Source: Saturnia japonica
Lineage: Eukaryota; Arthropoda; Insecta; Lepidoptera; Saturniidae
Direction: 5' to 3'
DNA length: 64,000 nt
Assembly: GCA_033032175.1 (NCBI GenBank)
Contig: CM065332.1
Span: 1,907,501-1,971,500 of the forward strand
This document shows, piece after piece, positions 32,314 through 40,938 of the stretch (within the stretch, counting starts at the first letter, position 1; each line of letters begins with the position of its first letter). The notes below the pieces were generated by a model. That model was not told where the DNA came from and searched no databases. It saw nothing but the letters and a program-made list of their open reading frames with translations. Made by a program: the position numbers and the translations under genes.

Positions 32314-34305
32314 TTATGCCGGGTGGTCGCGTGTTTCGGAGTCGAGACGGTGTAACGTCTCAACGAGGCGGGGGAAGGCGCATATGGTCTTGACGAGACC
32401 GTAGCGCTCTAGGTGGTCATTGTAATCAATGACCTCCTGAATGCCGTGTTCACGAAGGAGCAAGATCATGATATCATTGCTCGCAACGTTGGAGGGAGCG
32501 CGGGGCGCGGAATTATCCATAGCCATACGAGGCTGTGGATTAGGGCGACGGGGCCCCCATGCGTTCGGAGCCGAACGCACGGGTTGTGATTGACCGCGAG
32601 GCGCGGGAGGGCCGGCGGCGGCCGGGATCTGGCGAGGGACTGGAAGCGCAGGAAATTCCCCTGGCGCCAGCAGGGGTTGCGCTCGGAGGGCTGAGGCGGG
32701 AGGCGCCGCCCGGGGGGCCGCCTGCCTCTGGTGCCGAGGCCGCGTGGTGCGCGGAGCTTTGGGGCAACCGCGATAATTCGCAGGGTGCCCCTCCCCTTCG
32801 CACAGTACGCAGCTTGGGGGGGTGGTGGAGTCACGCTCGCGCGTGCACTCCCTAGTCGGGTGGTCCTCTCGGCACTTGACGCACCGCGGACGAAGATGGC
32901 AGTTACGGGCGGCGTGCCCGTAGAGCTGGCAGTTGTGACACTGCGAAGGCATGTGGGTTTTGTATGGGGGCTCGACGGTGACGCCGGAGAGCCCGCATAC
33001 ATTTTCCAACTGAAAGATTGCCTTTCCCTCGGGGGAAAGGTCTAGAATGGCCACTACCATTTGTAGAGGCCGCTTCTCCTTGTTGTACATTCTATGTACC
33101 TCTCTGATAGGATAATCTTGCTCCGCGAGCGAGGAGCACACCTCCGCGGGGCTGACTTCCACCGGAATACGGCGGATCACCACGCGGAGGACGCGCTCCT
33201 CCGCAAGGGAGTATGTGAAAAATTGAAGCCCTCTCTCCCGGAGGAGGGCAGTGAATTTACGGTGAGTATCCGAAGAACTCACCGTAACGGAAATACCATT
33301 AAGGGTATTTCGAGCTTTGTGGTATGGCAGGTTAAGCCTGCGCAACTCATTTACCAGAGTCGTCCAGGCCGCTTTGTCCCGGACGATAATAGGAGGTGGG
33401 GGGCGCTCTTTTTTCCCGACAGCGGGTGCGGGGAGCGCGGAGGACGCGGAGGCGACGGCGCCACTGACCGTTTTCACGGTTTTTGTTGCGCGAGACGGTT
33501 GCGCAGTTGGACTAATACGCGACGGGCGTTTGCGCGACGCGACAACGGTAAAACCGTCATTTGGGGCCGCGGTATCCATCTCCGGAGACGAATCCGGGCA
33601 CGCGGGCGAGTCTAATTCGACCGGAAGGGCCGAAAAAGAATTGTTTGTTTTCACCGCGGTTTCTGTGGAACGCGCGGGACGGACGTATGGGCTATTTTTA
33701 GCCGACCTAGATTGGGACCGCGAATTGCGCGGCCCTCGCCAAACGGACGCGGGACTTGACCCGCGCGAATGGTTAGTCGGGACTGGGGGCGTGGCTACGG
33801 CCCCGGATGACGCGACGGATGGACGCGCGACGCTACCTACGTTTCTCCACGACGAAACGCGTGGAGGCGCGGCGCCGACGGGTGCCGCGTCAGTCGGCTT
33901 GACGGTTGCTACAGAGGGCGCATCGCTCGCAGAAGCGGCCCCCTGATTGGTCGCGGCGGACGGACGCGCGACGCTGCCTGCGTCTCTCCACGACGCGACA
34001 CGTGGAGGCGCGGCGGTTACTGGCGCGGCGCCAGTCGGCCCGGCTGTCCCGGCAGAGGGCGCACCGCTCGCATAAGCGGCCCCCTTATTGGCTGTGGTCG
34101 CAGCGGTGCGACGCACATTCGGAGTTTTCGTCAACGAGTCGAAAAACTCGTCTTCGGCCGTAGGGTAACGCACGAACATAAAGTTCCGATATTTTTGGTG
34201 TGCGAGTTCCATCGCTTGTATTCTGTCCTGTTGATCGCGAATGCAAGCAACCAGGTCTTGCATATTTTTTGCCATTTCGGCGGCATTGGGTGGGGTTTGG
34301 GACAT
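32314..34305 (-). CDS. ORF1 of gag-only LINE copy B
   Basis: 663 residues, fully open. Same plan as ORF1 of A but clearly diverged, most in the N-terminal half. The C2HC-associated region and all three zinc knuckles (CHNCQLYGHAARNC, CVKCREDHPTREC, CVLCEGEGHPANYRGC) are kept. It contains a tandem duplication of a 47-residue unit: residues 73-119 and 120-166, both with AAPPRV.SWR..GSVARPS. The stop codon falls at the deletion junction: the last codons (DHPA-stop) come from sequence that encodes DIRCK in ORF2 of A, read in another frame. An intact frame after this divergence suggests ORF1 function has been maintained. Confidence 0.88.
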   Translation of the reverse strand: MSQTPPNAAEMAKNMQDLVACIRDQQDRIQAMELAHQKYRNFMFVRYPTAEDEFFDSLTKTPNVRRTAATTANKGAAYASGAPSAGTAGPTGAAPVTAAPPRVASWRDAGSVARPSAATNQGAASASDAPSVATVKPTDAAPVGAAPPRVSSWRNVGSVARPSVASSGAVATPPVPTNHSRGSSPASVWRGPRNSRSQSRSAKNSPYVRPARSTETAVKTNNSFSALPVELDSPACPDSSPEMDTAAPNDGFTVVASRKRPSRISPTAQPSRATKTVKTVSGAVASASSALPAPAVGKKERPPPPIIVRDKAAWTTLVNELRRLNLPYHKARNTLNGISVTVSSSDTHRKFTALLRERGLQFFTYSLAEERVLRVVIRRIPVEVSPAEVCSSLAEQDYPIREVHRMYNKEKRPLQMVVAILDLSPEGKAIFQLENVCGLSGVTVEPPYKTHMPSQCHNCQLYGHAARNCHLRPRCVKCREDHPTRECTRERDSTTPPSCVLCEGEGHPANYRGCPKAPRTTRPRHQRQAAPRAAPPASALRAQPLLAPGEFPALPVPRQIPAAAGPPAPRGQSQPVRSAPNAWGPRRPNPQPRMAMDNSAPRAPSNVASNDIMILLLREHGIQEVIDYNDHLERYGLVKTICAFPRLVETLHRLDSETRDHPA

Positions 34306-34913
34306 GTTTTTAATTGAGGCCTCCCTGCCTTAGGGGCAGGGGGGTGCGCCAAAAATTAAATACGACTATCCGAGTCGGGCAAGAGTCCTGTGGTCAAGGT
34401 GCAATGACACACAGGAAGAACCTATCGGCCCTAAGGAACCCTAGCAAGCCCGGGACTGAGGACGCAGACCGGTAATTAAACCGGGCTAGGCCCAAACAGG
34501 TTCCCGGGGATGGAGTGTGCAGGATCGGAGGGTTTGGCAGGAGACACCTGGGGCAAGACTATGCGATAACCGCAAAGGCCTAGATTCCCAGGCCCGTCCG
34601 AGTCTGGCTGTTTGCCTCTGAAGGAGACAACCAGCGGGCTGCTCGGGTCACGCCCCGCTCACTTTAGTTAGCACCGTCAGGTATCCAGTGAGCGACCACA
34701 AAACCGTGGATTTACAACAAAAAAAACAGCAAGTCGCACCGAAAAGTGCGGTTTACCGCGAGCGTTTGACACCCGTTTGGTGTACGTTGATATTACCAAA
34801 GTATATTTGAAATAAAATTCCAAACATACAATCGTAAATAATAGTCACGTGATGGTCAAAATTGAAAACGGAGCGACACGTCCGTTCGCAACAGTGACCA
34901 AATCGGAACTCCC
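34306..34913 (-). promoter_or_regulatory. 5' UTR and internal promoter of LINE copy B
   Basis: Starts GGGAGTTCCGATTTGG with GGACGTG about 28-30 nt in. It carries the C-type version of the conserved stem (34656-34662 cgctcac with 34688-34694 gtgagcg). Overall near-identical to the 5' UTR of copy C, unlike ORF1. Confidence 0.6.
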
Positions 34914-34927
34914 CGCCAGGTAAGTAT
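34914..34927 (-). other. U1 snRNA 5'-end sequence fused to the LINE 5' end
   Basis: On the - strand these bases read ATACTTACCTGGCG, the first 14 nt of insect U1 snRNA as I know it, placed exactly between the element start (GGGAGTTCC) and the target-site copy, with one extra G (34928) outside it. Copies A and C begin at GGG/GGAG and lack this segment. A template jump of the reverse transcriptase from LINE RNA to U1 RNA, copied to its very 5' end, explains the position. On the + strand it reads cag|gtaagtat, a consensus splice donor. Confidence 0.6.
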
Positions 34928-34928
34928 C

Positions 34929-34940
34929 GCGACAAATGTC
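34929..34940. repeat. Target-site copy 3, right of LINE copy B
   Basis: gcgacaaatgtc, followed by unrelated genomic DNA (gatagaagcc). Confidence 0.8.
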
Positions 34941-35284
34941 GATAGAAGCCATTATTTATAGAGATCTACAGATCTCTCGGTTATCGCAGATGCTTTTTAA
35001 TAGTAATATGCCTACCGCCTGGTATAGAGACAGTAACTTTCTCGTAATTTAATTAAAACTCAATTACATTCACTACAAATTACTACAGATCACTACAATT
35101 TACTACAAATCACTACAAATTACTACAAACTACATCCAGCAACAAAGGAATCAAATACGCGACTTCCAAGAATGTTTTCTGATGACATAATTTCACACCC
35201 GTCCTTTTAATTACATTCTAAACAAAGTTCATTTTTATGATAACCAAACAGTTGATTTATTATACATATATGGATATTTAACAT
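34941..35284. other. Flank of LINE stack; short ACTACAA repeats
   Basis: Around 35083-35135 the phrase cactacaaattactaca repeats several times. Otherwise nothing recognised. Confidence 0.45.
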
Positions 35285-35400
35285 CCAGAAATACAACTGA
35301 CAATTATGCTCATAATACAAAAGTCATTCATGAGCGAGGATCGAACACGCGATCTCACGTAGTAGAGCTAACTACCTTTGTGCCACAAGATCTGTCATAT
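35285..35400 (-). repeat. tRNA-derived SINE, family 3
   Basis: On the - strand it has an A-box-like tgtggcacaaaggtag and a B-box-like gtgttcgatcctcg, then a short body ending gagcataattgtcag. A related copy lies at 57765-57890 and a scrap near 50740-50780. No matched acceptor stem, so not a working tRNA gene. Confidence 0.5.
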
Positions 35401-35519
35401 TCTTGATTAGTTAACATTAATTAAAAAGCTTTTTCCAAGCACCTACATATGTATAAACTTGAAATAATACTATAATAATCTCTTGTGGTGTGTATTTACG
35501 CGCTTGAACTCGATCTCAC

Positions 35520-35795
35520 TTGATAGTAAGTGCTGGATCTCGCTTACCTATCAGATGCCTATTCACTCTTCGCTTGAAGACTCCCAAGATGTATGGCGGA
35601 AAGACAGACGCCGCGAGTGAATTCCACTACATAGCCGATCGCATATTGAACGACAAAGTGAAGCGAGGTAATGTTTACCACATGAGGTTGGAAACCCTCA
35701 CGCTGTATGGTTGTCTTGTATTGAAAAAGGATGGGCGGTATTGGGACGAGCAATACTTGTACACAATCTCCGAAGCGTATACTATAAAACACTGA
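35520..35795 (+). CDS. Unidentified small open frame, 91 residues
   Basis: The part from MYGGKTDAASEFHYIADRIL to the stop (about 35588-35795) has less AT-rich, coding-like composition than its flanks. I do not recognise the product; there is no signal peptide or membrane segment, but an aromatic, charged C-terminal half. A weak polypyrimidine stretch ending in AG (cactcttcgcttgaag, about 35564-35579) precedes this part, so it could be a last exon. It could equally be a remnant of an unknown element. There is no polyadenylation signal close by. Confidence 0.3.
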   Translation: MIVSAGSRLPIRCLFTLRLKTPKMYGGKTDAASEFHYIADRILNDKVKRGNVYHMRLETLTLYGCLVLKKDGRYWDEQYLYTISEAYTIKH

Positions 35796-35924
35796 AGTTG
35801 AAAATCTGTCTTGAGAGCCATTTCTTAGACTAGGATTACTATGTTACTATGTTCTTTTTAAATTCCTTTAGCACACACACTTTTAGGTGCTTGGTGACAG
35901 ATTTTCAACTTAGGGTGGTCGCTA

Positions 35925-36125
35925 GAAGAAAATGCCCTACCTTCATGATTACGGTTACATCACGATGTTTTCCTTCGCCGAAAGCTCTAGACTTTTTGCA
36001 GGGATTCGAACTCACGTCGATCTACGCGATGTCCGTACGCGCTACCACTAATCCATCATTGCTTCCTCGTCATTATGGGCTAGATCATCATTTAACATCA
36101 AGTGAGATTGAGGTTAAACCCTAAA
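35925..36125 (-). repeat. tRNA-derived SINE, family 2, copy
   Basis: On the - strand: A-box-like attagtggtagcgcgtacgg, B-box-like tgagttcgaatccctg, then gagctttcggcgaaggaaaa and catcgtgatgtaacc. On the far side is the family end (tgatgatctagcccataatg, then ggtttaacctcaatctc on the other strand). Better preserved head than 5728-5960. Confidence 0.5.
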
Positions 36126-37264
36126 TGTATAAAAAATCATCTGAAAGGCTAGATTAGATACCTTACGTCAATCCTCTAGACTGTAGACTGAGCATTCTTT
36201 AAATTTAAGAGACAAATGTTACCATCTCTAAATATAGTTAATTAATTCAGTTGTAATTAGTTTCATCTTGATGATTTAGTTTTATTACGTATATATTCTC
36301 ATTATTTTCTTAAAATATATTATAATAATACTGCAATCTTTACGTAACTTATAATTTACTGTTATGAATATTTTACTATTTTAAGTTATTCATATTTATT
36401 TTGTTTGTGTTCGATGCTATATTCAGTTTATAAGCACTTCGCGTGGTTCGATTTATAGTAATTGAGGTAACACAAAGTAAAAAGTTGTAGTATTTCATAG
36501 AAACTTTTAGAAATTTGTTGGAAATTGTGTTAAAAGATAATATTATGCTAGCTGCATTTGGGAAACAGTCCTTTGTTACAGGTTTAGCGTGTTACCTACC
36601 ATCTTCAATGATAAAATCATGCTACTTCGTTAATATAACACAAATTCAACTTAATAAGTACTTAATTGTGGCTAACTATGTTCTGGACAGTTTTAACTTA
36701 ATACTGAACAAAAAATCATATTATACCTGTAACTTCTTGCGACATAAAACTAAAAAATAAAATAAGCAGAATATTACTTAAAAATCACTTAGTCCAATTT
36801 ATAAAGAACACATTGATGTAAGTTTTCTTTGTCTATCATAAAAAATAACTGATAAGCAATTTAATTACTGAACGCGTGCCTATTTCGCGAGACCGCCCTG
36901 AGGGGCCCAGACCAAGCTAACACAAACTAACATATCTTTGTTCCAAAATGATTTACGGTACACACTGCAGACCTTTTTTAGTACTTACATCTAAGTATTG
37001 CATTATATTGCTCAATATCTAATTATAATTATGTAAAGTGTATGCTAGAGAACGGTCTCTTGTTATTTTTTTTTTTTTTTGTCAAATATATTATTACTTA
37101 CCGTTTAATAACAAAATATATACAAAAAATTGGACAAACATTACATCTATGATTTTTTTTTTAAATCATGTAAGTCAGTTTAGTGTCTCTTGAGTTTTTT
37201 TTATGGCGGTTTAGGTTCATTCACAAATCTGCCAACGTCATTTGATTAGAATTTTTTTTTATTA
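36126..37264. other. AT-rich intergenic DNA, no gene recognised
   Basis: The open frame at 36515-36760 has no recognisable domain. A short GC-rich piece (cgcgagaccgccctgagggg, about 36877-36896) is isolated and unidentified. Confidence 0.45.
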
Positions 37265-37450
37265 TTCTTAGTATTATCAATTATAGCTTTAACAGGATGG
37301 CGACTCCCTTCTTAAATCTATCCAGGGAGTTTTTTTGGCAACTTAACTTCACTTGTGCACAATAATCAAACTACATGACGATAAATGCCGCCAGAATTAC
37401 ATAGTATAGTGACGAACAGCAAGTTTTAAATGAATATATTACCGACACTT
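37265..37450. repeat. Interspersed repeat, family gamma, copy 2
   Basis: aggatggcgactcccttctt and acttcacttgtgcacaa match 4192-4345 in order. Non-coding. Confidence 0.45.
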
Positions 37451-37854
37451 CACGATCTCGCCAAAAAAAACCATAGGATTTCTTCGAAGAGGTTATATTA
37501 TCGGTTCTCTATAGACAGACAGACACAAGCATAGATACGTCTTTTTTATAAAAAGAAATAATAATTCATTGATTTTTACCTCCTTTTCTTTTCGTCTAGA
37601 CATCTCACCTGTTTTGTAGTCCGATACTCGACTCGTTCGAAGTGGAATGTACTTCAGCGGCTACGTGACAAAACTGTCCTTTGACGCTCTTTAAGCTTAA
37701 AGGGATGTCTTTCAACCCTCTTGACGTATCGCTCGGATTAAGTTGAGCCCTCTCGGGGAACATTGTATGGCGTAATAAGAGCTCACTAATTATTGGATGT
37801 TTATTTTGCTTGTTTAGTATTTTAGTAAGTACTATTTTTTGCAGAGTTCTAAAG

Positions 37855-38036
37855 GTGGCCTCCCACGGAACGTGATATTGTGGATTCTCACGCACGGACG
37901 ACAAGCATGGAGAGCAACGCACCGAACATTAAGGCTACAGACTTGTCTGTGCTTCCACATACGACACCCTTCCCATGGTGCGTCAGTGCGAGCTGGTTAG
38001 CGTCTGTTTGCAATATCACGGACCGTGGGAGGCCAC
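37855..38036. mobile_element. MITE with 26-bp terminal inverted repeats
   Basis: The left end (37855-37880, starting gtggcctcccacgg) and right end (38011-38036, ending ccgtgggaggccac) are inverted repeats matching at 24 of 26 positions; both include the cgtgatattg core. The 182-bp element is non-coding. I see no clean target-site duplication, so the superfamily is open. Confidence 0.65.
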
Positions 38037-38194
38037 ATTAAAAATCGAACTATAAAAGAGGTTTTAGTATGAAAATTACCAGGAACAAGACAATTTTTAA
38101 AAGTTCAAAATCCAATGCTAATGAAATAAAGTGGTGTATTTTATTGTTTTAAAAAGCCTGATTTAGAGTTTATCGTTTTAATATTGATTGTTCA

Positions 38195-38400
38195 TAACTG
38201 CCTTATTAGCCTAGTTGTCCTAAACGCGACTGCTATGCTCGAGGCCCTAGGTTCGATTCCCAGATCGTGTAAAGTGTTATTGAGGTTTTCTATGAAATTC
38301 TTGAGTAGTAGTTTGGCTTTGTGGGTACACTTCGGGGATACAGGCGTGAAAGTATGTTATGCTGACCACCCGACTGCGACCGGTTTTAGTGAGAGGGATT
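38195..38400 (+). repeat. tRNA-derived SINE, family 1, copy
   Basis: Head: ttagcctagttgtcctaaac and aggttcgattcccagatc (B box); body: gtgttattgaggttttctat; then a jump to cttcggggatacaggcgtga, missing ~100 bp present at 21270-21540. An internally deleted copy. Confidence 0.6.
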
Positions 38401-39295
38401 TTCTTAGACCCGCGCGTAATTTTGAATTCATGATATCTTCTACGGTATTAATTTTAATGGAAAACAAGGACAATTTTAATCCAAAAATAAATGACCAAGT
38501 TAAATAACAAAACGTATTTGAATAAAGATTAATACTGAATTGAAGAAAATAACTTCGCATATTATGTTAATATTATGTGAAATTATTATGTTAAAGATAA
38601 AAATGGTTACTGTGAGTCAACCTTAGCAGATAGACATATGCTATCCCGGACTGTTCTCTAAGATTTTGGAAGAACTACAATACTTTACAACATTATTTTG
38701 ATGTATCTCTATAAGGTATTAGCCAACGTAACCCATGTAAGCGCCCAACTTGATTACAAATAAATAAATTTTCTCTACAATAAAAAAACTTCATTGGAAT
38801 ATATTGTATATATCGATATCGAGTCTGATTCGTGAAAAAACTAACGCCACTTTTAGTGAAAATCGATGGAGTAAATAATGATCGCAGGCGTACATAAGGA
38901 CAAAGAGTCGGCAGTATTAGACGACTTTACTTTTTATACTATATATAGATACAGGATTCTTTCTCGTATTCAGTCCTATTGATCTAAATACTATATTCAA
39001 ATTAGTTCATTAGTATAATTTTATTTATTTGCATAGAATATTATAGATGCATATGATGTTTTTCGCAAACTTGAATAATCAGTTACTAAATATTTTCCGT
39101 TTTTCAATTGTGGTCCATGGACCACAGAACGACTCATAATTATCAATACCACGGAACCGGTTCTAGTAACTTTATATTTAGGTAAATACATATAATTCTA
39201 GAATTAGGTTACATATCATACGAGGGTTGCGGCGCGGTGTCAAATATCAAATGTACACGTTTTCCAATTTGAAATCATACTTGACTTCAACATTT
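38401..39295. other. Intergenic DNA, no gene recognised
   Basis: AT-rich. The phrase tggtccatggaccaca near 39110 is a short palindrome. Nothing coding. Confidence 0.45.
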
Positions 39296-39545
39296 TTTTT
39301 TAACCGACTTCAAAATATAAGATAAATATCATGTTGTGTAATTGAAATGATCTAAGCGTACATAACTTTTTTGTTTATGAGAGCGGGAATTTGCGACTTA
39401 TTACTATTATTTATGGTTAAAGGATATCTTAAGGGTGGTCCCATTTTAATTTAATTGGCATAGGATCTTCAACTTTTAAAATACACCAGGGACCTCTTCA
39501 AAATCAATGCAGTTGGTTTTCGTCTTTGTTAAAAATTGTCTTGTT
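39296..39545 (+). repeat. Interspersed repeat, family alpha, copy 2
   Basis: Starts ttaaccgacttcaaaatata and contains gggtggtcccattttaattt, ataggatcttcaac and gcagttggttttcgtctttg, parallel to 545-790. Confidence 0.55.
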
Positions 39546-39599
39546 CAAAGACGTTATATTTACGAACAAGTAACTCGCTCGTGATTTAATTTGCTTTAA

Positions 39600-39984
39600 T
39601 CTATAATAATATTGTAAAGCTCAAGTGATTTTTTTTCATTTTTTTGTTTGCTTGTCTGTTTCAAAACTCTAATCTCTGGAACTATCAGTCATATAAAAAG
39701 TTCTTGTTGTACTCTTTAGCCTATTTATCGAGGAAGGTTATAACCTATAGGTTAAATAACTTCACGCTATGTATTTATTGAGCGAAGCGTCATAGGCATC
39801 AAATGAACTTCACGCTATGACCCTAATAAATTGAGTAGTCATACTATGAACGTTCAAGCAATTCTTGTTAAGCATGACTACGGAAGGTGAAAACAGCGAT
39901 AGGCTACACGGGTGCGTTGCGTATATGGTGGAATAAAATAAGTTATAACTTCTTTGTTGATGAACCGATTTGGGGCACAGCTAG
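39600..39984 (+). mobile_element. Lep1-like Helitron inside tandem unit 1
   Basis: Begins TCTATAATAATATTGTAAAG after an A, has the GTTTG-type block, the conserved ctaatctctggaactatcag core, and ends GGGGCACAGCTAG followed by T. A^T flanks and TC...CTAG ends fit Helitrons. The segment just before the end (cttctttgttgatgaaccga) looks swapped with a repeat-alpha phrase; unit 2 has the expected cgggtgaaaccgt there. Non-autonomous. Confidence 0.5.
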
Positions 39985-40317
39985 TTATATATGAAGTAGC
40001 AACTTACTGAGGATAACTTACGGGGCGAACGCATCCGTCGGCAGGATCAACACTAATTCTACATTGGCATTGGACCTCTCACCGTTTTACCTTCCGAAGC
40101 AGTATGCCAGGGACATTTCATTCAGTTATACAATTGAAGATAAATAAAATTACCAAATTCTTTTTACGTTAAATGAATTAAGTCTTCGAATTTCAATATA
40201 GAAACTATTTACTTACTACTGTAGCGGCATGCTAGTAACTCCCCGTGATTTGACATTTGCTCATAAAGTATTCGTATAAATTAATAACTTAGCTTTGAAG
40301 GAGCAAATTGCTGTTCT
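39643..40317 (+). repeat. Imperfect tandem duplication, unit 1
   Basis: About 675 bp repeated directly at 40318-40938. Shared landmarks in order: ctaatctctggaactatcag, cacagctagttatatatgaa, ggcaggatcaacactaattc, cagtatgccag, actactgtagcggcatgct, and gaaggagcaaattgctgttc. The units differ mostly by small insertions and deletions. Confidence 0.75.
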
Positions 40318-40938
40318 TTGTTTGCTTATTCTTGTTCTTCAACTACTCTAATCTCTGGAACTATCAGACAGATAAAAAAACCTTTTTTTACTCTTTAGCC
40401 TATTTATTGAGGAAGGTTATAGGCTAAATAACTTCACGCTATGACCCTAATAAGTTGAGTCTAAACTATGAACGTCAAGCAATCTGGATAAACATATACG
40501 GAAGGTGAAAACAGCGGTAGGCTACGCGGGTGCGTTGTGTATATGGTGGAATGAAATAAGTTTAACACGGGTGAAACCGTGGGGCACAGCTAGTTATATA
40601 TGAAGTAGCAACTTACTGAATAACTACGGGGCGAACGCATCCCCGGTCGGCAGGATCAACACTAATTCTACAAGGTTGGACCTCTCACCGTTTTACCTTC
40701 CTAAGCAGTATGCCAGTACATTTCATTCAGTTATACAATGAAATAAATAAAATTACCAAATTCTTTTTACGAAATGAATTAACTTTCGAATTTCAATTAT
40801 AGAAACTATTTACTTACTACTGTAGCGGCATGCTATGATGACCGTTTTGACGTTTGCTCATAAAGTTTCGTATAAATTAATAACTTAGTTTGAAGGAGCA
40901 AATTGCTGTTCTTTATTGTTATTCTTGTTCTTCAATAG
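40318..40938 (+). repeat. Imperfect tandem duplication, unit 2
   Basis: About 620 bp, shorter than unit 1 by many 1-5-base losses (for example agtttgaag against agctttgaag, gtttcgtat against gtattcgtat). It includes the end of the Lep1-like Helitron with CTAG at 40590-40593. Confidence 0.75.

Larger units (their letters stand above)
31566..34928 (-). mobile_element. LINE copy B: gag-only, ORF2-deleted derivative
   Basis: About 3.36 kb with the same ends as A and C: poly(A) of 54 (31566-31619), the family 3' UTR and hairpin, and a 5' UTR nearly identical to that of C. ORF1 is complete. Immediately after it the sequence jumps to the region matching the last ~70 codons of ORF2 (about 32116-32313), so roughly 2.7 kb carrying endonuclease and RT are missing. 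The retained ORF2 end is not open. It is flanked by gcgacaaatgtc on both sides, so it moved as this short form rather than being deleted in place. It would depend on ORF2 from A/C-type copies. Compare mammalian HAL1 (half-LINE) and Drosophila HeT-A, which are also gag-only. Confidence 0.85.

Noticed and set aside
25553..34928. Telomeric HeT-A/TART-like array
   Set aside because: Only two stacked copies, with ordinary flanking DNA and target-site copies on both sides. They are internal insertions, although stacking is similar.
31566..34928. Copy B as an in-place deletion or assembly collapse of a full copy
   Set aside because: Its ORF1 differs throughout from A and C and its stop is formed at the junction, so it is a separate lineage; read support should still be checked.
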